Below, in pieces: positions 1 to 8,554 of a stretch of 64,000 nt of DNA. The stretch covers positions 1-64,000 of the forward strand of contig CAKSYU010000006.1 in assembly GCA_934524965.1 (NCBI GenBank), written 5' to 3'. Below the pieces are notes generated by a model that was not told the origin of the DNA, did not search any database, and saw only the letters and a list, made by a program, of their open reading frames with translations. This DNA is from an uncultured Angelakisella sp. GTDB taxonomy: Bacteria; Bacillota; Clostridia; Oscillospirales; Ruminococcaceae. The position numbers and the translations under genes are program-made. Every line of letters starts with the position of its first letter. Position 1 is the stretch's first letter.

Positions 1-491
1 TAGTTATCCGCTACCTCAAACTGGCTTACCATATCCGCCAGCTCACCCAGCTTGCGGTCGCCCAGCTTTTCCGCCGAATCTCTATCCAGCATTGGGATCT
101 GGTCGAAGGAGATCTCCTCAATATCCTGTGTAAAGTCACCGGTCTCCACCGTCATCAGCTTGGCATAGGCGCCGCTGCGAATAATAACGCTGGAAAGCAG
201 ACCTCCGACGACATAGACAACAAATACCGCCGCAATGACGATGAGCGGCACGATGCAGCTGCCTTTCAGCAGCTTCCAAAAGGTCTTTCCGTTTTCCGCC
301 TGACGGTAGATGCCGGAGGTAATGACCGCCGTGACGCAGTAGACCACGGAAATAAACAGGAAAAAGCTATAAAACGCAGCCGAGTGCAGATTGATGGGTG
401 GTAGCTCCACATAAAAGTAAATGAAGCCTGCCACAATGGTAACGATCAGATTAATAAGGATATTTTTGCCGGAAATACCGGATTTAGCCAT
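1..491 (-). CDS. Membrane protein of unknown function, N-terminal part (runs off left edge)
   Basis: The gene starts at ATG 491 behind an AAAGGAG site and stays open to the window edge, giving 163 visible residues. Three hydrophobic segments are visible at about residues 11-29, 38-60 and 80-103. They are followed by a soluble stretch with the motif MLDRDSAEKLGDRKLGEL (about 134-151). This soluble motif resembles a family of large conserved clostridial membrane proteins of unknown role, but that is a recollection and not a search. It lies 27 bases downstream of degV on the same strand and is probably co-transcribed with it. No function is proposed. Confidence 0.75.
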   Translation of the reverse strand, partial: MAKSGISGKNILINLIVTIVAGFIYFYVELPPINLHSAAFYSFFLFISVVYCVTAVITSGIYRQAENGKTFWKLLKGSCIVPLIVIAAVFVVYVVGGLLSSVIIRSGAYAKLMTVETGDFTQDIEEISFDQIPMLDRDSAEKLGDRKLGELADMVSQFEVADN

Positions 492-518
492 AAAGGGCGC
501 TCCTTTCGGACATTAAAC

Positions 519-1406
519 TCAGTGGGTGCGCTCGTCACCCCAGAAGAACAGTGCAACGGTTCCGGGACCGGTATGGCTGCCAATGGTGGTGCCGATATTG
601 TTGATCATGACCTTGCCGTTAAGGTGCGGAAACTTTTCCTCGACTAAATCGGCAACAGCACGGGCATCGTCCATGCAGGCAGACATAGAAATAAAGCATT
701 TACCATTATAGTCGTGACCGCCCTGCGCATGGTTTTCCATCTCTTTGACGATCTGCTGGATTACAGCTTTCTTCCCGCGGATCTTCTGACGGGGGATCAA
801 ATGCCCTTCGTCGTCCATGTTCAGCAGAGGGCAGATCTTCAGCGCGGTGCCGAACCAGCCCGCCGCCTTGGAAATGCGACCGCCGCGGACATAGAAGGTC
901 AGGTCGGTGGAGAAGAACCAGTGGTGCAGATGGAGGCGGTTTGCCTCGGCAAAATCACGAACCTCCTCGATGCTCTTGCCCTCGTCGCGCAGATCGGCAA
1001 GCTTATCCATAAAGAGACCATAGCCGGAGGAAGCGCCAAGGGAATCAACGACCAGCACCTTGTTCTCGGGATATTTCTCTGCCAGCTCCTCGGCGGCGAT
1101 GCGGGCGGAATTGACCGAGCCGGAAAGGCCGGAGGACAGGCTGACATGCAGAACATCATAGCCCTCCTTGAGGAAGCCCTCAAAGTAGGCGACGAACTCC
1201 TCCACATTCACCTGAGAAGTCTTGGTCATTTCTCCTGCCGCCATACGGGCATAAAACTCATCAAACGGGACGCTCTGACCCAAATCATCGGGGTAGCTGG
1301 TATCACCCAGCATATAGTGGAAGCAGATATAATGAATATCACGGCTCTCAAAGTATTCCTTGCTGAGATCAGCGGTGGAACAGCAGCTTAAAATGTATTT
1401 CGACAT
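519..1406 (-). CDS. DegV family fatty-acid-binding protein
   Basis: The 295-residue product matches the DegV (EDD) family in length and layout. The N-terminal half carries the beginning MSKYILSCCSTADL, the ligand-site segment KTSQVNVEEF (about 62-71) and the SSGLSGS loop (91-97), both typical of DegV proteins that bind a single fatty acid. Family members such as FakB hand bound fatty acids to the kinase FakA, but no FakA homologue lies in the window, so the partner is unknown. The start at 1406 sits behind AGGAGG. The promoter at 1455-1484 leaves a leader of about 40 bases containing a small CGGGC-TTT-GCCCG hairpin (1429-1441). Confidence 0.9.
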   Translation of the reverse strand: MSKYILSCCSTADLSKEYFESRDIHYICFHYMLGDTSYPDDLGQSVPFDEFYARMAAGEMTKTSQVNVEEFVAYFEGFLKEGYDVLHVSLSSGLSGSVNSARIAAEELAEKYPENKVLVVDSLGASSGYGLFMDKLADLRDEGKSIEEVRDFAEANRLHLHHWFFSTDLTFYVRGGRISKAAGWFGTALKICPLLNMDDEGHLIPRQKIRGKKAVIQQIVKEMENHAQGGHDYNGKCFISMSACMDDARAVADLVEEKFPHLNGKVMINNIGTTIGSHTGPGTVALFFWGDERTH

Positions 1407-1454
1407 AGGGATTACCTCCTTTTATTTTCGGGCTTTGCCCGCAAATGCACCTAA

Positions 1455-1484
1455 ATTATATACTAAAGCGTACATAAATTGCAA
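1455..1484 (-). promoter_or_regulatory. Promoter of degV
   Basis: Read on the minus strand, -35 TTGCAA (1479-1484) and -10 TATAAT (1455-1460) are separated by 18 bases. The expected start point is about 40 bases before the degV start codon. Confidence 0.65.
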
Positions 1485-1521
1485 CCAATTCTTCCGCTTC
1501 CTTCCTATTTTCACACCTTTT

Positions 1522-2079
1522 TCACACAACAAGGTCGGCGTTTTCTTTGATCCGGTATTCCTTCAAATAGTTTTCCTCTAAGGGGATCCAGCGATCTCTG
1601 AACGCCTGCCAGCCCGCTTCCCCGTTGCGGGCGCGGATACGCCGCTCCTGCTCCTGCGGGTCGATATCACAGAAAACGGTAAGGTCGGCATAGCCGCCAA
1701 AGAGCGGGTGGCAGCTGTATGCCCCCTCCACAATGATGACTGGCACGGCGGGGATCTCCACCACACCGGCATAGTCCATCACATGGCAGTCGAAGCGTCG
1801 GTAGCCAAACGGCTTTCCCTGCCGCAGATGGGGCAGCACCTCCTCCGCGAAGCGTTCCGCGTGGACATTGCCGCCCGCGGTCCCCAGCCGCTGCGGGGTA
1901 CGCAGCGCAGGCGGCAGGAAGAAGTCGTCCATGCGTACCACCGCGCCGCCCAGCAAGGCGGCAAGCTCCCCTGCCAGCGTGCTTTTGCCTGCCGCCGAGC
2001 GTCCCTCCAGCGCGATAACACCGGTACCGACCGGCGATCGTTTGCGGTATTCCTCTATCACTCTTTGTGCTCTTTCCAT
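1522..2079 (-). CDS. Uridine kinase-like P-loop phosphotransferase
   Basis: A 185-residue protein of the uridine kinase/phosphoribulokinase class. The Walker A loop GRSAAGKST is at about residues 26-34. A following RMDDFFLPP segment and the VIIVEGAYSCHP strand match the nucleoside-binding and Walker B regions of uridine kinases. I chose the ATG at 2079, not the longer open frame to 2163, because it has a GGGGCGG site just upstream and the promoter at 2107-2135 lies inside the longer version. The true substrate (uridine, another nucleoside or a small metabolite) cannot be read from the sequence. It is transcribed divergently from trkH. Confidence 0.8.
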   Translation of the reverse strand: MERAQRVIEEYRKRSPVGTGVIALEGRSAAGKSTLAGELAALLGGAVVRMDDFFLPPALRTPQRLGTAGGNVHAERFAEEVLPHLRQGKPFGYRRFDCHVMDYAGVVEIPAVPVIIVEGAYSCHPLFGGYADLTVFCDIDPQEQERRIRARNGEAGWQAFRDRWIPLEENYLKEYRIKENADLVV

Positions 2080-2106
2080 ATGCTGTCCGCCCCTTTCACT
2101 GTGCTT

Positions 2107-2135
2107 ATCATAGCATATCCCGCCGCCTGTGACAA
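2107..2135 (-). promoter_or_regulatory. Promoter of the uridine kinase-like gene
   Basis: On the minus strand, -35 TTGTCA (2130-2135), a 17-base spacer and an extended -10 TGC-TATGAT (hexamer 2107-2112). Both hexamers match consensus at five of six positions. Confidence 0.75.
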
Positions 2136-2162
2136 ATCCTTTGTGGATTCTTCCCCCTCTCA

Positions 2163-2191
2163 TTGATTGTTGCGGCGCTTCGTGCTATAAT
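2163..2191 (+). promoter_or_regulatory. Promoter of trkH
   Basis: TTGATT (2163-2168), a 17-base spacer and a perfect TATAAT (2186-2191), about 40 bases before the trkH ATG. It is back to back with the minus-strand promoter of the uridine kinase-like gene. Confidence 0.75.
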
Positions 2192-2233
2192 ATAAGTTAC
2201 TTTCCCAAACCATCATAAAAAAGGAAGCGGAAA

Positions 2234-3679
2234 ATGAACCACAGAATCGTACTTTCCACCACCGGAACGGTGCTGTATATCGAAGCCGCCATGATGCTCG
2301 TTCCCCTGCTTATCGCGCTGGGCTTCAGCGAGCACAAGCAGGCGCTGGCGTTTTTGGCTGCCATTCTCATCGCTGCGGCGCTGGGCTTTCTGCTGCGGCG
2401 GGTGTTCCCCCTACAGCGTCCCGATATCTTCTCCAAGGAGGGCTTTGTCATTGTGGCGATGGCATGGCTTGCCCTTTCGCTGGTGGGGGCACTGCCCTTT
2501 ACCATCAGCGGCGCGATCCCCAGCTACATCGACGCCCTGTTCGAGACGGTCAGCGGCTTTACCACCACCGGCGCCACCCTGCTGAACGATGTGGAGATGC
2601 TGAGCTACTCCATGCAGTTCTGGCGCTGCTTCACCCACTGGATCGGCGGTATGGGGATCCTGGTATTCGTCACCATCATCTCCGCCAAAGCGCCCGACCG
2701 CACCATGCATATTCTACGGGCGGAAATGCCCGGTCCCACCATGGATAAAATCGTTCCCCGTGTACGGGACGGCGTCAAGATCCTTTACCTCATCTACATT
2801 GTGCTGACGCTGCTGGAATTCGGTGCTTTTCTGCTGGCGGGCATGCCGGTCTATGATGCCATTATCCACGCCATGAGCACCGCCGGTACGGGCGGCTTTG
2901 GAATGCTCAATAGCAGTATGGCAGAGTATTCTCCTCTTTGCCAGTGGATTGTCGCCTTTTTCATGGTGCTGTTCGCCATCAATTTTAATCTGTTTTTCCT
3001 AATCATCATGGGACAGTGGCGTACCGCACTGCGCAGCCACGAGCTGTGGTGCTTCCTTTCCATCATCGTAGTCGCTTCCGGCGTCATCGCCTTTAATATC
3101 GCGCCCCTCTACGGCGCGGGCGATGCTGTCCGTCACTCTTTCTTCCAGGTATCCGCCATTATCACCACCACCGGCTTTGCCACCGCGGATTATACCATGT
3201 GGCCGGCGCTCAGTCAGGGCATCATCTTTGTTCTGATGTTCTTCGGCGGCTGTTCCGGCTCCACCGCGGGCGGGCTGAAGATCAGCCGTGTGATGCTGCT
3301 GGCGCAGTCCATTCGGCGGGAATTACAGCATGTACTGCACCCCCGTTCCACCCGTGTTGTCCGCTTTGAGAACAAAAAGGTGGACGAAACCATCATCAGC
3401 AGCTGCAACACCTACTTTACATTATATATTGTCTGTATCGCAGTTATCTTCCTGCTTATCTGTTGGGAGCCCTTCGGACTGACGACTAATCTTTCCGCCG
3501 CCATCACCTGCTTTAACAATGTCGGGCCGGGTTTCGGCATTATTTCTCCCAGCGGCAATTATTCCGCTTTCTCCCCATTCTCCAAGCTGGTGCTTTCCGG
3601 AGCTATGCTGCTGGGACGTTTGGAAATCTATCCGCTTTTGATTGCGATGACGCCAACCGCATGGGCAAAGCGCCGCTGA
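2234..3679 (+). CDS. trkH: TrkH/KtrB family potassium uptake channel subunit
   Basis: The 481-residue membrane protein has the four-fold pore layout of TrkH. Selectivity-loop sequences are visible, such as SGFTTTGAT near residue 110, STAGTGGFG near 215, TTTGFAT and SGSTAGGLK near 315-350, and NVGPGFG near 430. It should move K+ across the cytoplasmic membrane. TrkH normally needs a cytoplasmic nucleotide-binding TrkA/KtrA ring, but no trkA is adjacent; it must be elsewhere in the genome or absent. The start has AAGGAAG upstream. Length suits TrkH slightly better than KtrB, but the two are not separable here. Confidence 0.92.
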   Translation: MNHRIVLSTTGTVLYIEAAMMLVPLLIALGFSEHKQALAFLAAILIAAALGFLLRRVFPLQRPDIFSKEGFVIVAMAWLALSLVGALPFTISGAIPSYIDALFETVSGFTTTGATLLNDVEMLSYSMQFWRCFTHWIGGMGILVFVTIISAKAPDRTMHILRAEMPGPTMDKIVPRVRDGVKILYLIYIVLTLLEFGAFLLAGMPVYDAIIHAMSTAGTGGFGMLNSSMAEYSPLCQWIVAFFMVLFAINFNLFFLIIMGQWRTALRSHELWCFLSIIVVASGVIAFNIAPLYGAGDAVRHSFFQVSAIITTTGFATADYTMWPALSQGIIFVLMFFGGCSGSTAGGLKISRVMLLAQSIRRELQHVLHPRSTRVVRFENKKVDETIISSCNTYFTLYIVCIAVIFLLICWEPFGLTTNLSAAITCFNNVGPGFGIISPSGNYSAFSPFSKLVLSGAMLLGRLEIYPLLIAMTPTAWAKRR

Positions 3680-3693
3680 TATTTCCCGATTTC

Positions 3694-3722
3694 TTGACAA
3701 AACATGTTTTTTCGGGTATTCT
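3694..3722 (+). promoter_or_regulatory. Promoter of nhaC
   Basis: Perfect -35 TTGACA (3694-3699), 17-base spacer, -10 TATTCT (3717-3722). It begins just after the trkH stop, so nhaC has its own transcript with a leader of about 125 bases. Confidence 0.8.
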
Positions 3723-3728
3723 TTATTG

Positions 3729-3853
3729 CAGTAAAGCGTAAATGCGAAAATGCTGCCGTTCCCCTTTCACGCACACTCTCGTCCTTATGCAAAGGGCGGG
3801 AGTGTTTTATTGCATGGCGCCAATCCGTATCTGTTTACCGAGGAGGAAAATAC
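3729..3853 (+). promoter_or_regulatory. Structured 5' leader of nhaC, possible cis-regulatory RNA
   Basis: The leader can form CCCTTT (3762-3767) with AAAGGG (3791-3796). The pair ACACTC (3773-3778) with GAGTGT (3800-3805) is interleaved with it, a pseudoknot topology. ATGC (3750-3753) with GCAT (3812-3815) encloses both. Ion-sensing riboswitches (Na+-I/DUF1646 and the Li+ nhaA motifs) are known upstream of antiporter genes; whether this leader belongs to one of them was not tested. Confidence 0.35.
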
Positions 3854-5170
3854 ATGAAAAAAAGCAATCCCATAGCCCTGTTGCCCATCGGGGTGTTTCT
3901 GGTTATCTATCTGGGGCTTGGTCTTTTGTTTGAATATGGTCTGAATATCAAAATGGGGTTTTATAATATTCCCATTGTTGTGGCATTTCTCATCGCCCTG
4001 CTGGTAGCATGCCTGCAAAATCGCTCTCTGAATTTTGATGCCAAGCTGGAGCTGATGGGACACGGTATTGGCGACAAAAACATCGTCACTATGATTCTCA
4101 TTTTCATGGCAGCAGGCATCTTTGTAGGGGTGGTGGGGCGCAGCAGCGCCGAAAGCGTCGCTTATCTTCTGCTTTCACATGTTCCTTCCCAGTTTTCCGT
4201 TGTCATTTTGTTTGTGGTAAGCTGCTTTGTCTCGTTGGCAATGGGCACATCGGTAGGCACTATCACCCTCATTACTCCCATTGCTGCACCTCTGGCTGTG
4301 GCAACCGGATTCCCGATGCCGTTCTGCGTGGCATCGGTCATCGGCGGCGCCATGTTCGGCGATAATCTCTCCTTTATCAGCGATACCACCATTGCAGCCT
4401 GTAACGGTCAAGGCTGCCAGATGAAGGATAAATTCCGGGAAAACTTTAAAATCGCATTGCCCGCTGCCTTAATTTCTCTTGCGGTTATTCTCCTTATTTC
4501 CCTCAATACGCCCATCGAGCCGTTCCCCATCATCAAGGAATATAATCTTGTTCAAATTATCCCCTATATTCTGGTGCTTGCCGGCGGCATCATCGGCATC
4601 AATGTATTTGTGGTGCTGCTCATCGGCATTCTTTCCGGCTCCGTTATTATGCTGGCATCGGGAGAAATTGCCGCAACCAGCCTGCTGAAAAATATGGGCA
4701 CCGGCGCCGAGGATATGTTTGAAACCACGATGGTTGCCATTTTGGTTTCCGCCATCTGTGCCCTCATTCGGGAATACGGCGGTTTTGAAGCACTGCTGCG
4801 CGGTATCAAAAAGGTTTTCCGAGGGAAAAAAGGCGGGCAACTGGGCATGGGACTTCTGGTTGGCGCTATGGATATCGCTACTGCCAACAATACCGTTGCC
4901 ATTGTCATGGCAAACCCCATTGCCGCCGAAATGGCAGAGGAATACGGTATCACCAACCGCAAGGCAGCATCTATATTAGACACCTTTTCCTGCGTATTTC
5001 AGGGGATAATCCCATATGGTGCGCAGATGCTGGTTGCCATCACCGCAGTAAGCGAGCTGGGCCACAGCATTTCCGCTTTCCAGATCATACCTTACCTGTT
5101 CTATCCGTTCCTGCTGCTCCTCAGTACGCTGGCGTTCATTTTCATTATTCCGGAAAAGAAAAAACGGTAA
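3854..5170 (+). CDS. nhaC: Na+/H+ antiporter, NhaC family
   Basis: A 438-residue polytopic membrane protein. It contains GAMFGDNLSFISDTTIAA around residue 165-182 and DIATANNTVAIVMANP around 340-355, which match the conserved regions of NhaC-type antiporters that exchange Na+ for protons. I chose ATG 3854 because it has a strong AGGAGG site at 3841-3846; the longer frame to 3704 would overlap the promoter. Together with TrkH upstream it forms an ion-homeostasis pair, although each has its own promoter. Some NhaC-like proteins carry organic substrates with Na+, so the exact substrate is not certain. Confidence 0.88.
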   Translation: MKKSNPIALLPIGVFLVIYLGLGLLFEYGLNIKMGFYNIPIVVAFLIALLVACLQNRSLNFDAKLELMGHGIGDKNIVTMILIFMAAGIFVGVVGRSSAESVAYLLLSHVPSQFSVVILFVVSCFVSLAMGTSVGTITLITPIAAPLAVATGFPMPFCVASVIGGAMFGDNLSFISDTTIAACNGQGCQMKDKFRENFKIALPAALISLAVILLISLNTPIEPFPIIKEYNLVQIIPYILVLAGGIIGINVFVVLLIGILSGSVIMLASGEIAATSLLKNMGTGAEDMFETTMVAILVSAICALIREYGGFEALLRGIKKVFRGKKGGQLGMGLLVGAMDIATANNTVAIVMANPIAAEMAEEYGITNRKAASILDTFSCVFQGIIPYGAQMLVAITAVSELGHSISAFQIIPYLFYPFLLLLSTLAFIFIIPEKKKR

Positions 5171-5203
5171 AAGCACATCATCTCCGCTGCACCGAATAAT
5201 TGC

Positions 5204-5243
5204 AAAGCCCGTACCGGTCAAACGACCGATACGGGCTTTTTGA
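5204..5243 (+). terminator. Terminator after nhaC
   Basis: AAAGCCCGTACCGGTC pairs across an AAAC loop with GACCGATACGGGCTTT (one mismatch), followed by further T residues. The A-run on the other side could let it act on the minus strand too. Confidence 0.85.
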
Positions 5244-5304
5244 TTTTTGTATATAGGTTGTATCCGCAGCGAAAGACATGAGCTTTTTCATGGCACACCA
5301 GGCA

Positions 5305-6159
5305 TCACAGCGATTGCCGGTTCAAAAACGCCCGAATGGTGCTGATGTAGTCATCTGCCTTAAGTACCGTCGAAAGATGCCCGCCTGAAACATAGGAGAT
5401 CTGCGGGTCATGCATCAGCCGTATCAGATCCTGCTGCATTTCACCGGAGAAAAAGTCCTGATCCGGCAGAATAAGCAGGATCTTCCCCGCAAGCGCGGCG
5501 AAATCCGCCTCGGTCACAGGCTTTTGGTTCATAAGGTCGGCAAGAAGCCCCGAGATATGTACATCTTTTTCCTGCTTGTAGTCCTTAAAAATCGTCTCGA
5601 ACATATCCTGCGCACCGGCAATTTCCTCCGCGCTTTCATTGCGGATATGGCTCATGCCCGCCTTTATCAGCTTCGGCTTCAGCTTTTCATAGTTGCAGTG
5701 ATTCATGTACCACAGCATCAGCGGCGCAAGGAAGTATCTCTTTTTCAGGCTTTTCAGCGTATTGGCGTCCATACCGCCGGTGGAAATCAGGATCAGTCCG
5801 CCCGTTTCTCCCGGATACTTCTGAACATAGATCTGCGCGACCATGCCGCCGTCACTGGCGCCGACGAAAACAGGCTTCTCAATGCCGAGCTCCTTGAAAA
5901 AAGCGTGCATTCCCGTCACAAGCTCCTGATTGGTGCGCAGCTCCTGCGGATAATCGAACAGGAGCACGCCGCAGTCGCCGGAAAGACCGTCCACATAGTC
6001 CATCCACATTTCCAGCGTATTCATGCCGCCATTCAGGAACACCAGCGTTCTGCCGTCCACTTTTCCGCCCAAAATATAGCGGAACCGCGCACCGTTGACG
6101 GTGATATTCTCGCAGGGGTGCGCCACTGTAAATAATTTCAGTTTTTCCGAATACAACAT
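5305..6159 (-). CDS. Alpha/beta hydrolase
   Basis: A 284-residue alpha/beta-hydrolase-fold protein. The nucleophile elbow G-A-S-D-G places Ser at 102. A plausible acid is Asp in LPDQD (233 or 235) and the His is in GGHLS (261). A loop FLNGGMN (41-47) replaces the common HG-type oxyanion motif. No signal peptide is seen, so it should be cytoplasmic. The substrate is unknown. It lies 50 bases downstream of the membrane protein gene at 6210-6938 on the same strand and probably shares its transcript. Confidence 0.8.
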   Translation of the reverse strand: MLYSEKLKLFTVAHPCENITVNGARFRYILGGKVDGRTLVFLNGGMNTLEMWMDYVDGLSGDCGVLLFDYPQELRTNQELVTGMHAFFKELGIEKPVFVGASDGGMVAQIYVQKYPGETGGLILISTGGMDANTLKSLKKRYFLAPLMLWYMNHCNYEKLKPKLIKAGMSHIRNESAEEIAGAQDMFETIFKDYKQEKDVHISGLLADLMNQKPVTEADFAALAGKILLILPDQDFFSGEMQQDLIRLMHDPQISYVSGGHLSTVLKADDYISTIRAFLNRQSL

Positions 6160-6209
6160 TGTATTTCCTCCTTTACGCCCGCAGAAATGGGAACACTTTC
6201 TTGCATTCT

Positions 6210-6938
6210 CTATATGTCCTGAAGAAGTCCTCTCCGGTTTTTTTCAATTCTGGTCACTACGGCAAGCAACCCGCCGAACATCCAAAGGCTGCCGAAAGCG
6301 ATCCATGCACAGGAAAGCGCGTTGATAAAAGGCAGATTGCCGCACACACTCGGTATCATAGCGATCAGCATACCGACCGGCAGCGAGAACACCCAGCCCC
6401 ATTTCGGGCACGGCGTCTGCCCCTTGGCAAAGGCTTTGATCTGTGTGATCTCCAGAACAGCGAAGGATACCCAGAACAGCACAAACGCCGGCAGAACAAA
6501 GTAAGCGGCATACCGCAGGAGCGTTTCGTCCCCCAAGCCGTGTTTCATCAGGAATACAAGCGCACAGGTCGGCACATGAAAGCCGCACGCGCCGAATATC
6601 AGGTATCCGAATATGCCGGAGCGGTAATGATGGGCGAGCTTTGGCGAATACGGCACAATCAGCCGGTAATTGCCAAAACAGCAAAGCCCCTCCAGCACCA
6701 TGCCAAACAGCCCCAGCAACGCCGCCGCAAATATGCCGCCGTCGGAAGTCGCCGTATATGCCGAAAGCATTCGCTGAATTCCCGTCAGTGTCTCGCCCTC
6801 CACGCCCCAGCCGAGGATCATATCGCCGGCAAAATGCAGCACGGAAGCGAAAAGTCCTATCGCAAGCAGCTTTTTCACACGAGGCAGATCGAGCTGCCGC
6901 GCAATTCCGATGTCGTTAAAATCATTCATCTCAGTCAT
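6210..6938 (-). CDS. Six- to seven-segment membrane protein, DUF6796-like
   Basis: A 242-residue hydrophobic protein with about seven membrane-spanning stretches. The early motif LHFAGDMILGW is near residue 35-45. From memory this resembles the DUF6796 group of uncharacterised membrane proteins; function is unknown. The start is either M1 (6938, behind AAAGGAG) or M4, and M1 is preferred. It is served by the good promoter at 7061-7089 and precedes the hydrolase gene. Confidence 0.75.
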   Translation of the reverse strand: MTEMNDFNDIGIARQLDLPRVKKLLAIGLFASVLHFAGDMILGWGVEGETLTGIQRMLSAYTATSDGGIFAAALLGLFGMVLEGLCCFGNYRLIVPYSPKLAHHYRSGIFGYLIFGACGFHVPTCALVFLMKHGLGDETLLRYAAYFVLPAFVLFWVSFAVLEITQIKAFAKGQTPCPKWGWVFSLPVGMLIAMIPSVCGNLPFINALSCAWIAFGSLWMFGGLLAVVTRIEKNRRGLLQDI

Positions 6939-7060
6939 ACACTCCTTTTAAATTGCAGTTAGTCTTCGCTAACCATTAGACTTTTGAAAAGCCGCCTTAC
7001 GGCAGCTTCCGCTTTGCTTAAATCGTTCTTCAGATACGATCATAATTTAAATCCGGTCAC

Positions 7061-7089
7061 ATTCTACCACCCCGCGCAGTGTTTATCAA
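7061..7089 (-). promoter_or_regulatory. Promoter of the membrane protein/hydrolase unit
   Basis: On the minus strand, -35 TTGATA (7084-7089), a 17-base spacer and -10 TAGAAT (7061-7066). Each hexamer matches consensus at five of six positions. The predicted leader is about 115 bases. Confidence 0.75.
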
Positions 7090-7185
7090 TAGAAAATCCG
7101 AATTTATCCGCTCGCAAAAGCGGAACCGTCTGCCGTCCTCTGCGCTTATGAGAAACTCTGCCGAGATGATGGTGCAGATTTTTCT

Positions 7186-7213
7186 TTGCCCCTCCCCCAT
7201 TCTCTGCTATAAT
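7186..7213 (+). promoter_or_regulatory. Promoter of the DUF362 gene
   Basis: Perfect -10 TATAAT (7208-7213) with TTGCCC (7186-7191) 16 bases upstream. Transcription would start about 25-30 bases before the ATG. Confidence 0.6.
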
Positions 7214-7246
7214 AAAGGGCATAGACCGATAGCGGGGAGGATCGAC

Positions 7247-8401
7247 ATGAGCTGCGAGGTATCGCTGGTGCGCTGCACCGACTATGAAATAGACCATGTG
7301 CGGGCGGCGCTTTGCCGCCTGCTGGAGCCGTTGGGCGGGCTGGAGTGGGTCACGCCCCATATGAAGATCGTCATTAAGGCAAATCTGGTCGCGGGTCGTC
7401 CGCCGGAGGACGCCGTGACCACTCATCCCGCACTGCTGTGCGCCCTCAGTGGGCTGCTGACCGAGCAGGGTGCCGAGGTCGTCATCGGGGACAGCCCCGG
7501 CGGGGTGTATAATGCCGCCTACCTCAACCGGATCTACCAGCGCTGCGGCGCAGTAGAAGTCGAACGGTACGGTGCCGCGCTCAACCAGAATTTTGAGGTA
7601 AAGGAGCAGCATTTTGCCGAAGCTGCGGTAGCACATGATTTTAAGTACACCGCCTATCTGGACGACGCCGACGCCATCATCAACTGCTGCAAGCTAAAGA
7701 CCCACGGCATGATGGGCATGACCTGCGCCGTGAAAAATATGTATGGCATGGTGCCGGGCAGCGTCAAATCGGAGTACCACTATCGTTACTCCAACCCCAT
7801 GGATTTTGCCCGCATGATCGTCGATCTGAACCGTGCCCGCCCCGCGCGGCTGCATATTGTAGATGCCGTAGTGGGCATGGAGGGCAACGGTCCCACCGCC
7901 GGCACGCCGAAGCCCATCGGCTGCCTTTTGGCTTCCGCCGACCCCTATCGTCTGGATATGGTCTGCGCCGGTTTGATCGAGCTGCCGCCCGCCTGTGTCC
8001 CCACCATCGCGGCAGCGCGGGAGCTGGGGCTGTGTCCCGCCGATATTGATGCTATATCGGTCAGCGAGCCGTGGCAGCCGTACCTTGTGCCGGATTTTAA
8101 GAATATCCGCAACGCGGAAAAGCTGGCACAGCAGGACGGCAACGAAGCCATTTGGGGCAAAGCGCTCAGTCGCCTGCTCCGCGCCGTGATGAGCAGCCGC
8201 CCAGCGGTAAAAAAAGACGAATGCATTGGCTGCGCCGAGTGTCAGCGCATCTGCCCCGCCAAGGTCATTACCATGGTGAACGGCAAGCCCCGCATCGACC
8301 GTAAAAAATGCATCAGGTGCTTCTGCTGTCAGGAATTCTGCCCCGTCGGCGCCATGAAAGTCGCGCGCACGGCAGTGGCAAGGGTGCTGGAGCATCTGTA
8401 A
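7247..8401 (+). CDS. DUF362 domain protein with C-terminal two-cluster ferredoxin
   Basis: A 384-residue protein. Residues about 1-310 form a DUF362 domain, with conserved segments GDSPGG, KLKTHGMMGMT-type and CAVKNMYGMVPG. The C-terminus (about 322-384) is a 2[4Fe-4S] ferredoxin domain with Cys at 326, 329, 332, 336 and 355, 358, 361, 365, each set ending in CP. The product is probably a cytoplasmic redox protein; its partner and reaction are unknown. The start is ATG 7247 behind GGGGAGG; the open frame continues upstream through the promoter and is not used. It stands alone. Confidence 0.88.
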   Translation: MSCEVSLVRCTDYEIDHVRAALCRLLEPLGGLEWVTPHMKIVIKANLVAGRPPEDAVTTHPALLCALSGLLTEQGAEVVIGDSPGGVYNAAYLNRIYQRCGAVEVERYGAALNQNFEVKEQHFAEAAVAHDFKYTAYLDDADAIINCCKLKTHGMMGMTCAVKNMYGMVPGSVKSEYHYRYSNPMDFARMIVDLNRARPARLHIVDAVVGMEGNGPTAGTPKPIGCLLASADPYRLDMVCAGLIELPPACVPTIAAARELGLCPADIDAISVSEPWQPYLVPDFKNIRNAEKLAQQDGNEAIWGKALSRLLRAVMSSRPAVKKDECIGCAECQRICPAKVITMVNGKPRIDRKKCIRCFCCQEFCPVGAMKVARTAVARVLEHL

Positions 8402-8473
8402 TGTGTCTTCCCTTCACAAGCGCCGCTCCTGTAAATTAAAGCATAATTTGCTGAAAATATATACCACAGTTTA

Positions 8474-8502
8474 TTGCGTTTTTCTCCTATACGGTGTATA
8501 AT
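8474..8502 (+). promoter_or_regulatory. Promoter of the SDR gene
   Basis: -10 TATAAT (8497-8502) with a weak -35 TTGCGT (8474-8479) at 17 bases. Confidence 0.55.
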
Positions 8503-8554
8503 AAAATAGGAAAGAGAAAAAGAATCTTTTTTAACTATTGGAGGTTACCCCAGA

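Larger units (their letters stand above)
6939..7246. other. Divergent intergenic region with leader hairpins
   Basis: This 308-base gap separates divergent genes. Besides the two promoters listed separately, the minus-strand leader holds two hairpins. AAGCTGCC-GTAA-GGCGGCTT is followed by TT (about 6989-7010), and could act as a weak terminator or attenuator. GTTAG-TCTTCG-CTAAC lies close to the start codon (about 6959-6974). Nothing else was recognised. Confidence 0.5.
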
